A stretch of DNA of 39,597 nt, taken from contig CBDDBH010000007.1 of the NCBI GenBank assembly GCA_965225625.1, positions 1-39,597 of the forward strand, written 5' to 3'. This stretch comes from CBDDBH01 sp965225625. GTDB taxonomy: Bacteria > Pseudomonadota > Gammaproteobacteria > JADZEE01. A program made the position numbers and the translations under genes. The notes under the pieces were generated by a model. That model did not search any database. It saw only the letters and a program-made list of their open reading frames with translations, and had not been told where the DNA came from. Shown here in pieces: positions 25,479-33,361 of this stretch (the first letter of the stretch is position 1; each line of letters begins with the position of its first letter).

Positions 25479-25661
25479 GCGAGTCCCTTCCCCCCTAGCG
25501 GGGTGAGCGGGAAAGGGTAAGGGCCATTTAACATAGCGCTTGCCCCGCGAACGTGACCGCCAAGGAAGGAGCAAATGTCTGCCCCTTGCCGTGAGACAAG
25601 GGCTGGGGGTTCTTAACGAGGCACAGCCGAGTTCTAGAACACGACCGGATGAGGGGGGTAA
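25479..25661. repeat. Dispersed intergenic repeat, diverged relative of the 9896 element
   Basis: Read on the minus strand, this segment starts with TTACCCCCCTCATCCG (25661-25646) and ends with CCGCTAGGGGGGAAGGGACTCGC (about 25501-25479). The first matches the start, and the second 20 of 23 bases, of the element at 9896-9958. About 145 bp of unrelated sequence separates the two parts here, including a CCCTTG/CAAGGG hairpin near 25580-25600. The gap 25440-25695 has no believable gene. This looks like a decayed composite of repeat copies. Confidence 0.4.
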
Positions 25662-25695
25662 TCGCGCCAAAGCCGCTACCCGTTGGCTGTCGGCG

Positions 25696-26736
25696 TTAGT
25701 GGAACTCAGGCATTACTTGTTGCGCGAACATTTCCATCGACTTCAGTACTTTCTCTTGTTCCAGGCCACCGAAAGACAGAAACAACAGCAGGTAAGTGAC
25801 TTTGCATTCATCCCGCAGCCACCGGATCTTCTCAGCGATTGACGCCGGATCGCCGAACCAGACCAAATCCTGCTCGACCGCTTGTTCAAACGTCAACGAG
25901 CGGATGTAGCGCCCCCAGGGTTCAAAGAATTGATAACTTTCCGGCCATTGTGTGCCTTCCGGCAGGGTGAGCATTTGCGCAAAATCGTCCAAGAACCACT
26001 GTGTAGCCTCCCGGGCTTCGGAACGTGCTTTCTCGACAGTGTCGCTGACGAACACAAATGGATGCGCAACGCGCTCAACATCCGGGCAGTTGGTTTGTTT
26101 AATGACGTTATCGAGTCGATCAAACGTCTTCTTGAGATCCGGCAAGGGCGTCAGCGATGCGCCAATAATCGGCGTAATTCCCCGCCGCAAAGCCTTTTCC
26201 ATCGTAGACGGGCTCAGGCACGGTTGCCACAGCGGCGGATGCGGTTTTTGCAGTGGCGTGGGCGACACTTCAACCTGCGGCACGGTATAGAACTTGCCCT
26301 CGTGGGAGAATGATTCTCCTGTCCATGCCTGCAAAATAATATCCAGACTCTCGTTGAAGCGTTCTTCAGCTTCACCCCAGGGAATACCGTAGCCGTCGAA
26401 CTCGCCCTTGAACAGCCCCCTGCCAACGCCAAAGTCTAGGCGACCGTCTGATAACAGGTCGACCGTCGCGTAATCCTGCGCCAGCTCAATCGGATCATGC
26501 CAGGGTAAGACGCTTACCGCGGTGCCTATGCGCATTCGTTTAGTACGCGCGGCAATGTTACCTAGCAGGACATGCGGCGAAGGCTTGCCGTGCAGATGAA
26601 ACGCGTGTTCGGCAAGAAACACGGCGTCATAACCAAGTTCTTCACCCCACTCGATCTGGTCCATACCCTCGTCGTAAACCCGTTTGAACGAATCGCCTTC
26701 GCGGCTTTGATTGATGATGAAGAAAGAAAATTTCAT
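25696..26736 (-). CDS. LLM-class flavin-dependent oxidoreductase (luciferase-like)
   Basis: 346 residues from the ATG at 26736 with AAAGGAA just upstream. The fold is the bacterial luciferase TIM barrel: MKFSFFIINQSREGDSF, YDAVFLAEHAFH (about 33-44), RMRIGTAVSVLPWHDPIELA (about 68-87), LDFGVGRGLFKGEFDGYG, and LVWFGDPASIAEKIRWL near the C-terminus. Members use reduced FMN or F420; the motifs here resemble the FMN type. No partner flavin reductase is next to it. It follows the allantoinase gene by 96 bp on the same strand and may be co-transcribed, but I know no such step in purine degradation. Confidence 0.82.
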   Translation of the reverse strand: MKFSFFIINQSREGDSFKRVYDEGMDQIEWGEELGYDAVFLAEHAFHLHGKPSPHVLLGNIAARTKRMRIGTAVSVLPWHDPIELAQDYATVDLLSDGRLDFGVGRGLFKGEFDGYGIPWGEAEERFNESLDIILQAWTGESFSHEGKFYTVPQVEVSPTPLQKPHPPLWQPCLSPSTMEKALRRGITPIIGASLTPLPDLKKTFDRLDNVIKQTNCPDVERVAHPFVFVSDTVEKARSEAREATQWFLDDFAQMLTLPEGTQWPESYQFFEPWGRYIRSLTFEQAVEQDLVWFGDPASIAEKIRWLRDECKVTYLLLFLSFGGLEQEKVLKSMEMFAQQVMPEFH

Positions 26737-26832
26737 AGTTGTTTCCTTTTGCATACTTGATTGCGTCCCGGCGTGTCACTGTGTGCGAAATCGCAACCGA
26801 TGACATGTCGCATGTTCACTTGGAGCCAGTGC

Positions 26833-27741
26833 TCAAGCCACCGCGGGATGCTGCGCGTGCCAGTGGCGCGCGATGTCGACGCGACGACAAATCCACACCC
26901 GCTCATGACGCTGGACGTAGTCGAGAAAGCGTTCCAGGGCCGCGGCCCGCCCTGGTCGGCCCGCCAGCCGACAGTGTAAGCCGACCGACATCATCTTCGG
27001 CGTCGTCTCTCCCTCGCGATAGAGCACGTCGAATGAATCTTTGAGGTAGGTAAAGAACTGCTCACCGGAGTTAAAGCCCTGCGCGGTCGCGAAACGCATG
27101 TCATTGCAATCGAGCGTATAGGGGACGACCAAGTGAGAATGCCCGTTGACCTGCTCCCAATATGGCAAATCGTCGGCATAGGAATCGGCGTCGTATAAGA
27201 ATCCGCCATGTTCGACCACCAGGCGGCGAGTCGCGGGACTGTCTCGACCAGTATACCAACCGAGCGGCGGTGTGCCGGTAAGGCGTTCGATCGTTGCCAC
27301 CGCAAGTCGGATGTGCTCGCGCTCGGTTTGTTCATCGACGTCTTGATAGTTGATCCAGCGCCAACCGTGGCTCGCGATTTCGTGGCCGGCAGCGACCATC
27401 GCGGCTGCCGCCTCGGGATTTCGCTCTAGCGCCATTGCCACGCCAAATACGGTGAGCTTGATGCCGCGTTCCTCGAAGATCCGTAGCAGCCGCCACAGAC
27501 CCGCGCGGCTGCCGTATTCGTACAGCGACTCCATGCTCTTGTGACGCACACCCTCGAATGCCTGGGCGCCGATTATCTCGGAGAGAAAGGTCTCCGAAGC
27601 CGCGTCGCCGTGCAATACGCAGTTCTCGCTGCCCTCCTCATAGTTCATCACAAGCTGCAGCGCTATGCGTGCATCATCTGGCCAGTTTACATGAGGCGGT
27701 GCCGCGCCATAGCCCAGCATGTCGCGGGGATAGTTCTTCAT
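26833..27741 (-). CDS. puuE: Allantoinase, polysaccharide-deacetylase type (PuuE)
   Basis: Hydrolyses allantoin to allantoate. This is the metal-independent or divalent-metal NodB-fold enzyme first defined in Pseudomonas fluorescens as PuuE, unrelated to the amidohydrolase AllB. 302 residues starting with YPRDMLGYG, then VMNYEEGSENCVLHGDAASE (31-50), which is diagnostic. TVFGVAMALERNPEAAAAM and HEIASHGWRW form the NodB core, with the conserved histidines in GLHCRLAGRPGR downstream. It is divergent from allantoicase over a 102-bp region that holds repeated operator-like motifs, so both genes are probably controlled together. It is the third purine-pathway enzyme recognised in the window. Confidence 0.92.
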   Translation of the reverse strand: MKNYPRDMLGYGAAPPHVNWPDDARIALQLVMNYEEGSENCVLHGDAASETFLSEIIGAQAFEGVRHKSMESLYEYGSRAGLWRLLRIFEERGIKLTVFGVAMALERNPEAAAAMVAAGHEIASHGWRWINYQDVDEQTEREHIRLAVATIERLTGTPPLGWYTGRDSPATRRLVVEHGGFLYDADSYADDLPYWEQVNGHSHLVVPYTLDCNDMRFATAQGFNSGEQFFTYLKDSFDVLYREGETTPKMMSVGLHCRLAGRPGRAAALERFLDYVQRHERVWICRRVDIARHWHAQHPAVA

Positions 27742-27800
27742 TAGGTGTGCTTGTGCTCAGTCATCATTTATTAACCCAGGTTGGGTACGCTGTTCTGTCC

Positions 27801-27835
27801 AATGTTTACAATCTATACAACAAAATGTCTACAAT
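27801..27835. promoter_or_regulatory. Repeated operator-like motif between puuE and alc
   Basis: On the plus strand AATGTTTACAAT (27801-27812) and AATGTCTACAAT (27824-27835) are direct repeats 23 bp apart, eleven of twelve bases identical. Between them, read on the minus strand, is a third similar unit TTGTATAGAT. The minus strand thus shows TTGTAGACAT, TTGTATAGAT, TTGTAAACAT in tandem. The motif resembles the TTGTATACAA-like half-sites of GntR-family regulators and spacing near two helical turns suits cooperative binding. No regulator gene is next to it. Confidence 0.45.
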
Positions 27836-27843
27836 TACGCGCC

Positions 27844-28848
27844 ATGAATAATGAACACGACCTGGAAACACTCGCCACACGCTGGGCGAACCTGGCGGAT
27901 GCCGATTTGGGCGCGAAAGCTTTATTTGCGACCGATGACTTCTTCGCGCCCAAAGAACGTATGCTCAATCCCCGCGAACCGGTGTTCGAGGCAGACAAAT
28001 ATGACGATCACGGACAGTGGATGGACGGCTGGGAAAGCCGCCGCAAACGCGATGCCGGCCACGACTTCTGTATAGTTCAACTGGCCTCGCGTGGCAGCAT
28101 TACTGCCGTAGACGTGGATACGCGGTACTTTACCGGGAATTACCCGCCACAGGCCTCGATCGACGCAAGCAATAGTCCTGACCCAACCAGCGAGGAGGCG
28201 CAATGGACCTCGATACTCTCCCCGGTGGCGCTGCGCGGCGACGCCCATAATCTCATCGGCATCGACAACACGCACGCATGGCAAAGCCTGCGGCTGAACA
28301 TTTATCCCGATGGCGGTGTCGCGCGTTTGCGCGTATTCGGGCGGGCACAGCCGGATTGGTCAGCAATCTCGGCCGACGAAATCATTGATCTAGCATTCTT
28401 GCTTAACGGCACGCGCGCGTTGCACAGCAACGACGCACATTTCGGTGACGTGCAGAAAATGCTACGCCCGGGTCGTGGCGTCAACATGGGCGATGGTTGG
28501 CAAACGCGGCGGCGCCGGGAACCAGGCCACGACTGGGCCATTCTTGAACTGGGCCATGCCGCGATGATCGACAACGTCGAAATCGACACGGCCCACTTTA
28601 AGGGTAATTATCCGGAGCGCGTCTCAATCGATGCGGCTTTTCTCGCCGATACCGTCGTCGCTGAGCTTGATCCGGAAAGCATAGGCTGGCAGCCGCTGCT
28701 GCCGGCGCAAAAGCTGGGGCCGGATGCGCAACACTACTACGCAGATGAAGTGCTCACCGCCGACCCGGTTAACCACGTACGTATTAACATATTTCCCGAT
28801 GGCGGTATCAGCCGAGTCCGGTTAAACGGCAAGCTGTATCGTCCGTAA
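27844..28848 (+). CDS. alc: Allantoicase
   Basis: Hydrolyses allantoate to ureidoglycolate and urea. From the ATG at 27844 the protein is 334 residues, the usual length. It has the duplicated jelly-roll module of the family: module 1 with FEADKYDDHGQWMDGWESRR and VDVDTRYFTGNYPPQ; module 2 with NMGDGWQTRRRREPGHDWAI and VEIDTAHFKGNYPERVSIDA. Each ends with INIFPDGG/LNIYPDGG followed by R.RV.G. Upstream ATG at 27781 would add an unconserved leader inside the promoter. Transcribed away from puuE. No ureidoglycolate lyase follows; the next genes are phosphoribosyltransferases. Confidence 0.92.
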   Translation: MNNEHDLETLATRWANLADADLGAKALFATDDFFAPKERMLNPREPVFEADKYDDHGQWMDGWESRRKRDAGHDFCIVQLASRGSITAVDVDTRYFTGNYPPQASIDASNSPDPTSEEAQWTSILSPVALRGDAHNLIGIDNTHAWQSLRLNIYPDGGVARLRVFGRAQPDWSAISADEIIDLAFLLNGTRALHSNDAHFGDVQKMLRPGRGVNMGDGWQTRRRREPGHDWAILELGHAAMIDNVEIDTAHFKGNYPERVSIDAAFLADTVVAELDPESIGWQPLLPAQKLGPDAQHYYADEVLTADPVNHVRINIFPDGGISRVRLNGKLYRP

Positions 28849-28898
28849 TTTCATGCGGGCGAACCGCTAGCAACCGCTACAATTGCGTATTGTGCCGC

Positions 28899-29525
28899 TT
28901 AGTCCTGACCGGCGATGTCGGGTAGCGTCGCGAGCAACGATTCGAGTTCGTCGAAAATGGGCTTCAGACCAAGTTTATGTTCGCGGATCTCGGCCAGCGT
29001 CAATCCCTGCAACTCGTAGGGAAGTACTAGCCAGTCATCGGTCTCATGCAGATAAAAATCCGGGACCCGGCCTGTGCGGTTATTCTTGGGTTTGTACCAG
29101 GGAACCGCAATTTTTACCTCGTGAGGCATGTTCCGCCGCGTTTTCTGGGCAAGTTGGTCAATGACAGCCTGAATATTCAAACCGGTGCTGTAAACGTCAT
29201 CGACGATCAGCAGGGAGTCGTCTGAATCCAGTGTTTCCAACAGATACTGCAGACCATGCACCCCAATCGGTTGCTCGCCGCTAATCAAGCGCTGATAGGA
29301 TTGCTGACCTGTGTAGGAAGTCCGTACGGCAATATGATCCGTGCTGACGCCCAGATACTCCAGGCACTCTTGCACGGCGATGCCGACGGCACTGCCACCT
29401 CGCCACAAACCCAGCAAAAAGTTTGGCCGAAAGCCGCTCGCATGGATCTGCGTCGCCAGACGAAATGAATCCAGCAATTGATCCTCGGCCGTCACATAAA
29501 TTTTCTTTTCAGGCTGTGCAGCCAC
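28899..29525 (-). CDS. Phosphoribosyltransferase-family protein, paralogue 1
   Basis: 208 residues from a GTG at 29525 with GAGGA six bases before it. It is a type I PRTase fold: WRGGSAVGIAVQE (40-52), TSYTGQQSYQ with an insertion relative to its paralogues, and the PRPP loop LLIVDDVYSTGLNIQAVI, ending VPWYKPKNNRTGRVPDFYLH. Similar proteins are grouped as purine/xanthine-type PRTases (COG2236-like). They would make a nucleoside monophosphate from a base and PRPP, most likely a purine here. It is convergent with allantoicase (50 bp) and divergent from paralogue 2. The loop is intact (D-D-V-Y-S-T-G). The most diverged of the three paralogues. Confidence 0.82.
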   Translation of the reverse strand: MAAQPEKKIYVTAEDQLLDSFRLATQIHASGFRPNFLLGLWRGGSAVGIAVQECLEYLGVSTDHIAVRTSYTGQQSYQRLISGEQPIGVHGLQYLLETLDSDDSLLIVDDVYSTGLNIQAVIDQLAQKTRRNMPHEVKIAVPWYKPKNNRTGRVPDFYLHETDDWLVLPYELQGLTLAEIREHKLGLKPIFDELESLLATLPDIAGQD

Positions 29526-29695
29526 TCAGTTCCTCGCTTATCTGTTACTCAGCCGACGTGTGCACGCTCGATCAACCCGTCGCATTATATGATTCCGCAT
29601 CTCGACATGGGAAACTATGTGGTTATAGCTTTCACGATACAAGCCACCACATGCAGTTACCCAGACAGGCAGTTCGAGCTCAAGACACACGGTAA

Positions 29696-30265
29696 ATGCT
29701 AGTGAGCGATAAGATCTACATCTCCGCTCAAGAGCTGCTAGAGGATTCATTCCGACTGGGTGCGAAAATCCTTAAAAGTGGGTTCCGACCCACCTTCATA
29801 ATGGCCATTTGGCGTGGCGGAGCACCCATTGGCATAGCCGTACAGGAAATGTTGAGTTTCTTCGGGGTAGTCACGGATCACATCGCTATCCGCACTTCAT
29901 CGTATACCGGAATTAACGAGCGCAGCGATGACGTGCGCGTCCACGGTCTGAATTACATTGTTAAAAACATCAGCCACGATGACACCTTATTGATAGTCGA
30001 TGATGTGTTTGATCGAGGACTGACGATCCAGGCGGTATTAGCGCAGCTGTCCGCCCGCACCAGGCGTAATACGCCCGCGGACATCCGCGTGGCAGTTCCA
30101 TGGTTCAAACCCACGCACAACCGCACGGATCTGGAACCGGACTATTACATCAACACAACCGACAAATGGTTGGTGTTCCCCCATGGATTGGAAGGACTGA
30201 CCTGGGAAGAAATCGCAGCAAAGCCAACGCCGGTTGCCGACCTACTAGCGGGCGTCAAGACTTGA
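29696..30265 (+). CDS. Phosphoribosyltransferase-family protein, paralogue 2 (altered PRPP loop)
   Basis: 189 residues; a GTG at 29702 is an alternative start and neither has a strong ribosome site. The chain is colinear with paralogue 3 (SAQELLEDSFRLGAKILKSG, IWRGGAPIGIAVQEMLSFFG, IAIRTSSYTGI, then VAVPWFKPTHNRTDLEPDYY). The PRPP-binding loop reads LLIVDDVFDRGLTIQAVL, with Arg (codon CGA) where the other copies have Thr or Ser-Thr. The Thr-Gly pair normally binds the 5' phosphate of PRPP, so activity may be reduced or lost. It may be a regulatory subunit or an enzyme with changed preference. 170 bp of non-coding sequence separates it from paralogue 1. Confidence 0.8.
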   Translation: MLVSDKIYISAQELLEDSFRLGAKILKSGFRPTFIMAIWRGGAPIGIAVQEMLSFFGVVTDHIAIRTSSYTGINERSDDVRVHGLNYIVKNISHDDTLLIVDDVFDRGLTIQAVLAQLSARTRRNTPADIRVAVPWFKPTHNRTDLEPDYYINTTDKWLVFPHGLEGLTWEEIAAKPTPVADLLAGVKT

Positions 30266-30273
30266 ACCCAGGG

Positions 30274-30978
30274 TCACTGACTCGATAGCGTGCGAAACGC
30301 ACTGATCCAGGTGTCGTAGGCCGCGACATAGTTGTAGCCGCAAACCGTTTGTAAAGTCGACTCGTCCACGATCTCCAGTACTCGCGTTGCCTGCTTGCGG
30401 ATCTCGGCCTGGTCGCTGAACGTGTTGAAACACATATTGGAATCCGGCGAAAAGATGTAGTCACAGGCGAATAAAACATCATCGAAAACATACATGGTGA
30501 AGCCAGGTGAATGACCGCCGATGTGATAAGCGCGAATATCACCGTCGGTGAAATCCGCCGTAAACTCATGATCAACCGGGAAGTCCAATGCAAGCGGTCG
30601 CGCTGCCTCCAGAGCATGCAAATGCACTTGTGCACCCCATAACTCACGATACTGATTCGACGCGCCGAGAAAGTCCTGATGGGTAAAATAGATTGCGCTA
30701 ACGGGATCCAGCGTTCGATTGAAGACCGAAGGACAGTCTACCCAGGCCGCGTTGGTGTTCGTTTCAATCCGGTAGGCCGCATGCTCAAGACCCAGCTTGG
30801 GCACGGATAACAATTGCTGCACGCGATCACTCACGCGCCTAGGCATGACCCGGTAAGTCTGCTCGCCCTCCTCCCAACTGACAAACTCATCGTGGCTGGC
30901 TCCGCAAAACGGACATACGTCCGGCGCATCGCCTATCATGTTGTAGCCGCAAGTTAAGCACACCCATTGCCCAGACAT
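30274..30978 (-). CDS. Rubredoxin-metallo-beta-lactamase-fold fusion protein
   Basis: 234 residues from the ATG at 30978. The N-terminus is a rubredoxin-like knuckle pair: WVCLTCGY (C7, C10) and VCPFCGA (C22, C25), expected to bind one iron. After a linker comes a metallo-beta-lactamase fold with DCPSVFN, IYFTHQDFLGAS, YHIGGHSPGFTMYVFDD and LFACDYIF. Of the H-x-H-x-D-H motif only the second His (H100) and the Asp (D102) remain; the outer His positions are Phe. H156 and D173 of later motifs are present. This may be a redox protein using the MBL fold without a normal dinuclear site. It sits between phosphoribosyltransferase paralogues 2 and 3, convergent with 2 (8 bp) and divergent from 3 (66 bp). 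Confidence 0.75.
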   Translation of the reverse strand: MSGQWVCLTCGYNMIGDAPDVCPFCGASHDEFVSWEEGEQTYRVMPRRVSDRVQQLLSVPKLGLEHAAYRIETNTNAAWVDCPSVFNRTLDPVSAIYFTHQDFLGASNQYRELWGAQVHLHALEAARPLALDFPVDHEFTADFTDGDIRAYHIGGHSPGFTMYVFDDVLFACDYIFSPDSNMCFNTFSDQAEIRKQATRVLEIVDESTLQTVCGYNYVAAYDTWISAFRTLSSQ

Positions 30979-31044
30979 CGTGCCAGCCCTCTGCGTGCAC
31001 ATTACCATGTCAGGGATCCGCAGCCTATAATTGTGACCGCTGGT

Positions 31045-31635
31045 ATGAGCACAAAACACTACATCTCGGCCCAGGATCTTTTGGAAGATTCGTTCCGCCT
31101 TGCCGCGGAGATTCTGAAAGACGGCTACCGGCCTACTTTTATCATTGCGGTGTGGCGCGGTGGCGCTCCCGTGGGAATCGCTGTACAGGAGATGTTGAGT
31201 TTTTTTGGCATTGAAACGAACCACATTGCAATTCGGACGTCGTCGTACACCGGCATCGGCCAACAGTCATCGACAGTAGGAATCCACGGCCTCAACTACG
31301 TTATTAAGAACATTACTCATGACGATGCGCTGCTCATCGTTGATGATGTATTCGATACCGGGGTTACGATTAATGCCGTTATTGAGTTGCTGTTGCGGCG
31401 AACACGCAAGAATGCACCGCGCGAGATTCGCGTCGGCGTGCCGTGGTATAAGCCCGACAACAATAAAACGCAGCGTATACCCGAGTACTATGTGAGAACT
31501 TCTGACCGCTGGTTGGTGTTTCCACACGAACTCGATGGTCTCAGCAGCGACGAAATCGCAGTCAATCGGCCGGCAGCGAACGCCATCGTTGGCTTTGTCC
31601 GCAATGCGGCGGGCGCGCCCACGAAACGGAGCTAA
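31045..31635 (+). CDS. Phosphoribosyltransferase-family protein, paralogue 3
   Basis: 196 residues from the ATG at 31045; an upstream extension to 30967 would run over the divergent gene. Landmarks: SAQDLLEDSFRLAAEILKDG (8-27), VWRGGAPVGIAVQEMLSFFG, IAIRTSSYTGIG and the intact PRPP loop LLIVDDVFDTGVTINAV, then VPWYKPDNNKTQRIPEYYV. It is very like paralogue 2 through most of its length, pointing to a recent duplication, while paralogue 1 is older. Probably a purine base PRTase. The stop is one base from the convergent CoA ligase stop. Confidence 0.83.
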   Translation: MSTKHYISAQDLLEDSFRLAAEILKDGYRPTFIIAVWRGGAPVGIAVQEMLSFFGIETNHIAIRTSSYTGIGQQSSTVGIHGLNYVIKNITHDDALLIVDDVFDTGVTINAVIELLLRRTRKNAPREIRVGVPWYKPDNNKTQRIPEYYVRTSDRWLVFPHELDGLSSDEIAVNRPAANAIVGFVRNAAGAPTKRS

Positions 31636-31636
31636 C

Positions 31637-33289
31637 TCAGCCGGACTTCGTTACCTCGACCGGCGGCATAACGTAATCCACGAACTGCTCGCGAAGATGT
31701 ATCTTGCTTAACTTGCCGGTTGCCGTGTGCGGGAGTTCATTGACAAATGCCACATCGTCCGGGATCCACCATTTTGCGACCTTGCCCTGGAACCACGCGA
31801 GCAGCGCTTCCTTCGACGGTTCTTCGCCCGGTTTCTTAACCACGATCAACAACGGTCGTTCGGCCCACTTGGGGTGCGCAACCCCGATCACCGCTGCCTC
31901 GGCGACCTGCGGGTGGGCCACCGCGGTGTTCTCCAGTTCGATGGAACTGATCCATTCCCCGCCAGACTTGATCACGTCTTTGGTGCGATCGGTGATTTGC
32001 ATATAGCCCTGCGCGTCGATGACAGCGACATCGCCCGTATTGAACCAGCCCTTGTCGTCGTGCGCGTCGCTGCGCCCTTGCTGCTTGAAGTAGTCATTGC
32101 AGACGAAGGGACCGCGTACTTTCAACGCACCGAATGCCTTGCCGTTCCACGGCAGTTCATTGTCGTCGTCGTCGACAATTTTCAAGTCGACGCCGAAGAC
32201 GGCACGACCCTGCTTCGCCTGAACATCTCCCAGCTCCTGCGGGGACAGATCCTCCATGCCGGACACCAGCGAATTAAACGTGCCCAGCGGGCTCATCTCG
32301 GTCATCCCCCAGGCATGATGCACATAGACACCATAATCGTCGCGAAACTTATCGATCATCGCTCGCGGACAGGCAGAGCCGCCGATGAAGGTACGCTCTA
32401 GCGAGTCGACCCTTTTGCCTGATTTTTCCAGGTAGCCGAGCAACGCCAGCCACACCGTGGGCACCCCCAGCGCTGCAGTGATGTGTTCAGTTTCTATTAA
32501 ACGCTGCAATGTCTCGCCGTCGCCCAATTGAGGTCCGGGGAAAACCAGTTTGGCGCCCATCATCACCGGAGCGTAGGTGACGCCCCAGGCGTTGGCGTGG
32601 AACATTGGCACGACCGGTAGGACGTTATCGCGGGCATGAAATCCCATAACATCGCGAAGGTTGGCGGAATAACTATGCAGTACGGTAGAGCGGTGATCGT
32701 ATAACACACCCTTGGGATTACCGGTCGTTCCGGAGGTGTAGCACAGCGCACTGGCGGTACGTTCATCCAGATCCGGCCACTCGAACACGTCAGACTCAGC
32801 AGTTAACAGCGTCTCGTAACAGTGAACCTTGGGCAGCGACGTTGTCGGCATGTGCGCGGCATCGCTCAACACGATAAAGCCTTTTACCGTCGTCAACTGT
32901 GACTGCAGTCCTTCCAATTTGCTCAGGAATGCGACGTCGGTAAACACCCACTGGTCTTCTGCGTGATTGGCAATGTAGACGATCTGCTCGTCGAACAGGC
33001 GCGGATTGATCGTGTGGCACACCGCGCCACTACACGAGATCGCGTAATAAAGTTCGAAATGGCGAAAATCATTCCACGCTAAAGTCGCGACTCGATCGCC
33101 TGCCTGCACCCCAAGCCGCGTCAATACATTCGCCAGCTGTCGTGCACGGCGAAAAGTCTCGCTGTAGGTCGTACGGTGCATCGGGTGATCCGCGGTAATC
33201 GAAACGATCTCGCGGTTCGGGTGATTTTTTTCGGCGTGCCGCATGATGCTGGTGATGGTTAACGGCAAATTCATCATCAAACCGTGCAT
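31637..33289 (-). CDS. Fatty-acid-CoA ligase, AlkK-like (medium/long chain)
   Basis: 550 residues of the ANL superfamily with the AlkK-type opening MHGLMMNLPLTITSIMRHAE. Adenylation motifs: LCYTSGTTGNPKGVLYDHRS (P-loop), HAWGMTEMSPLGTFN, GWFNTGDVAVIDAQGYMQIT, the hinge DRTKDVIKSGGEWISSIELE, and the lysine near LPHTATGKLSKIHL. It makes acyl-CoA and AMP from fatty or related acids. AAAGGAG precedes the ATG. It stands alone between paralogue 3 and the LysR gene (72 bp), and is distinct in sequence from the other CoA ligase at 20851. Confidence 0.9.
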   Translation of the reverse strand: MHGLMMNLPLTITSIMRHAEKNHPNREIVSITADHPMHRTTYSETFRRARQLANVLTRLGVQAGDRVATLAWNDFRHFELYYAISCSGAVCHTINPRLFDEQIVYIANHAEDQWVFTDVAFLSKLEGLQSQLTTVKGFIVLSDAAHMPTTSLPKVHCYETLLTAESDVFEWPDLDERTASALCYTSGTTGNPKGVLYDHRSTVLHSYSANLRDVMGFHARDNVLPVVPMFHANAWGVTYAPVMMGAKLVFPGPQLGDGETLQRLIETEHITAALGVPTVWLALLGYLEKSGKRVDSLERTFIGGSACPRAMIDKFRDDYGVYVHHAWGMTEMSPLGTFNSLVSGMEDLSPQELGDVQAKQGRAVFGVDLKIVDDDDNELPWNGKAFGALKVRGPFVCNDYFKQQGRSDAHDDKGWFNTGDVAVIDAQGYMQITDRTKDVIKSGGEWISSIELENTAVAHPQVAEAAVIGVAHPKWAERPLLIVVKKPGEEPSKEALLAWFQGKVAKWWIPDDVAFVNELPHTATGKLSKIHLREQFVDYVMPPVEVTKSG

Positions 33290-33361
33290 CGCAGACTCCT
33301 TTTGGAAGGGTTTACCCAGGCGAAAAATGTAACCGTTTCCCGTCTATGGGCACAAGCGGCG

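Noticed and set aside
25580..25601. CCCTTG/CAAGGG hairpin as a terminator for the exported methyltransferase gene
   Set aside because: About 140 bp after the stop, without a T-run, and inside a repeat; better read as part of the repeat.
25540..25842. 100-codon plus-strand ORF across the 25.5 kb gap
   Set aside because: Covers repeat sequence and the antisense of the LLM oxidoreductase end; no family or ribosome site.
31727..32401. 224-codon plus-strand ORF inside the AlkK-like ligase
   Set aside because: Fully antisense to a gene with all ANL motifs; no domain recognised.
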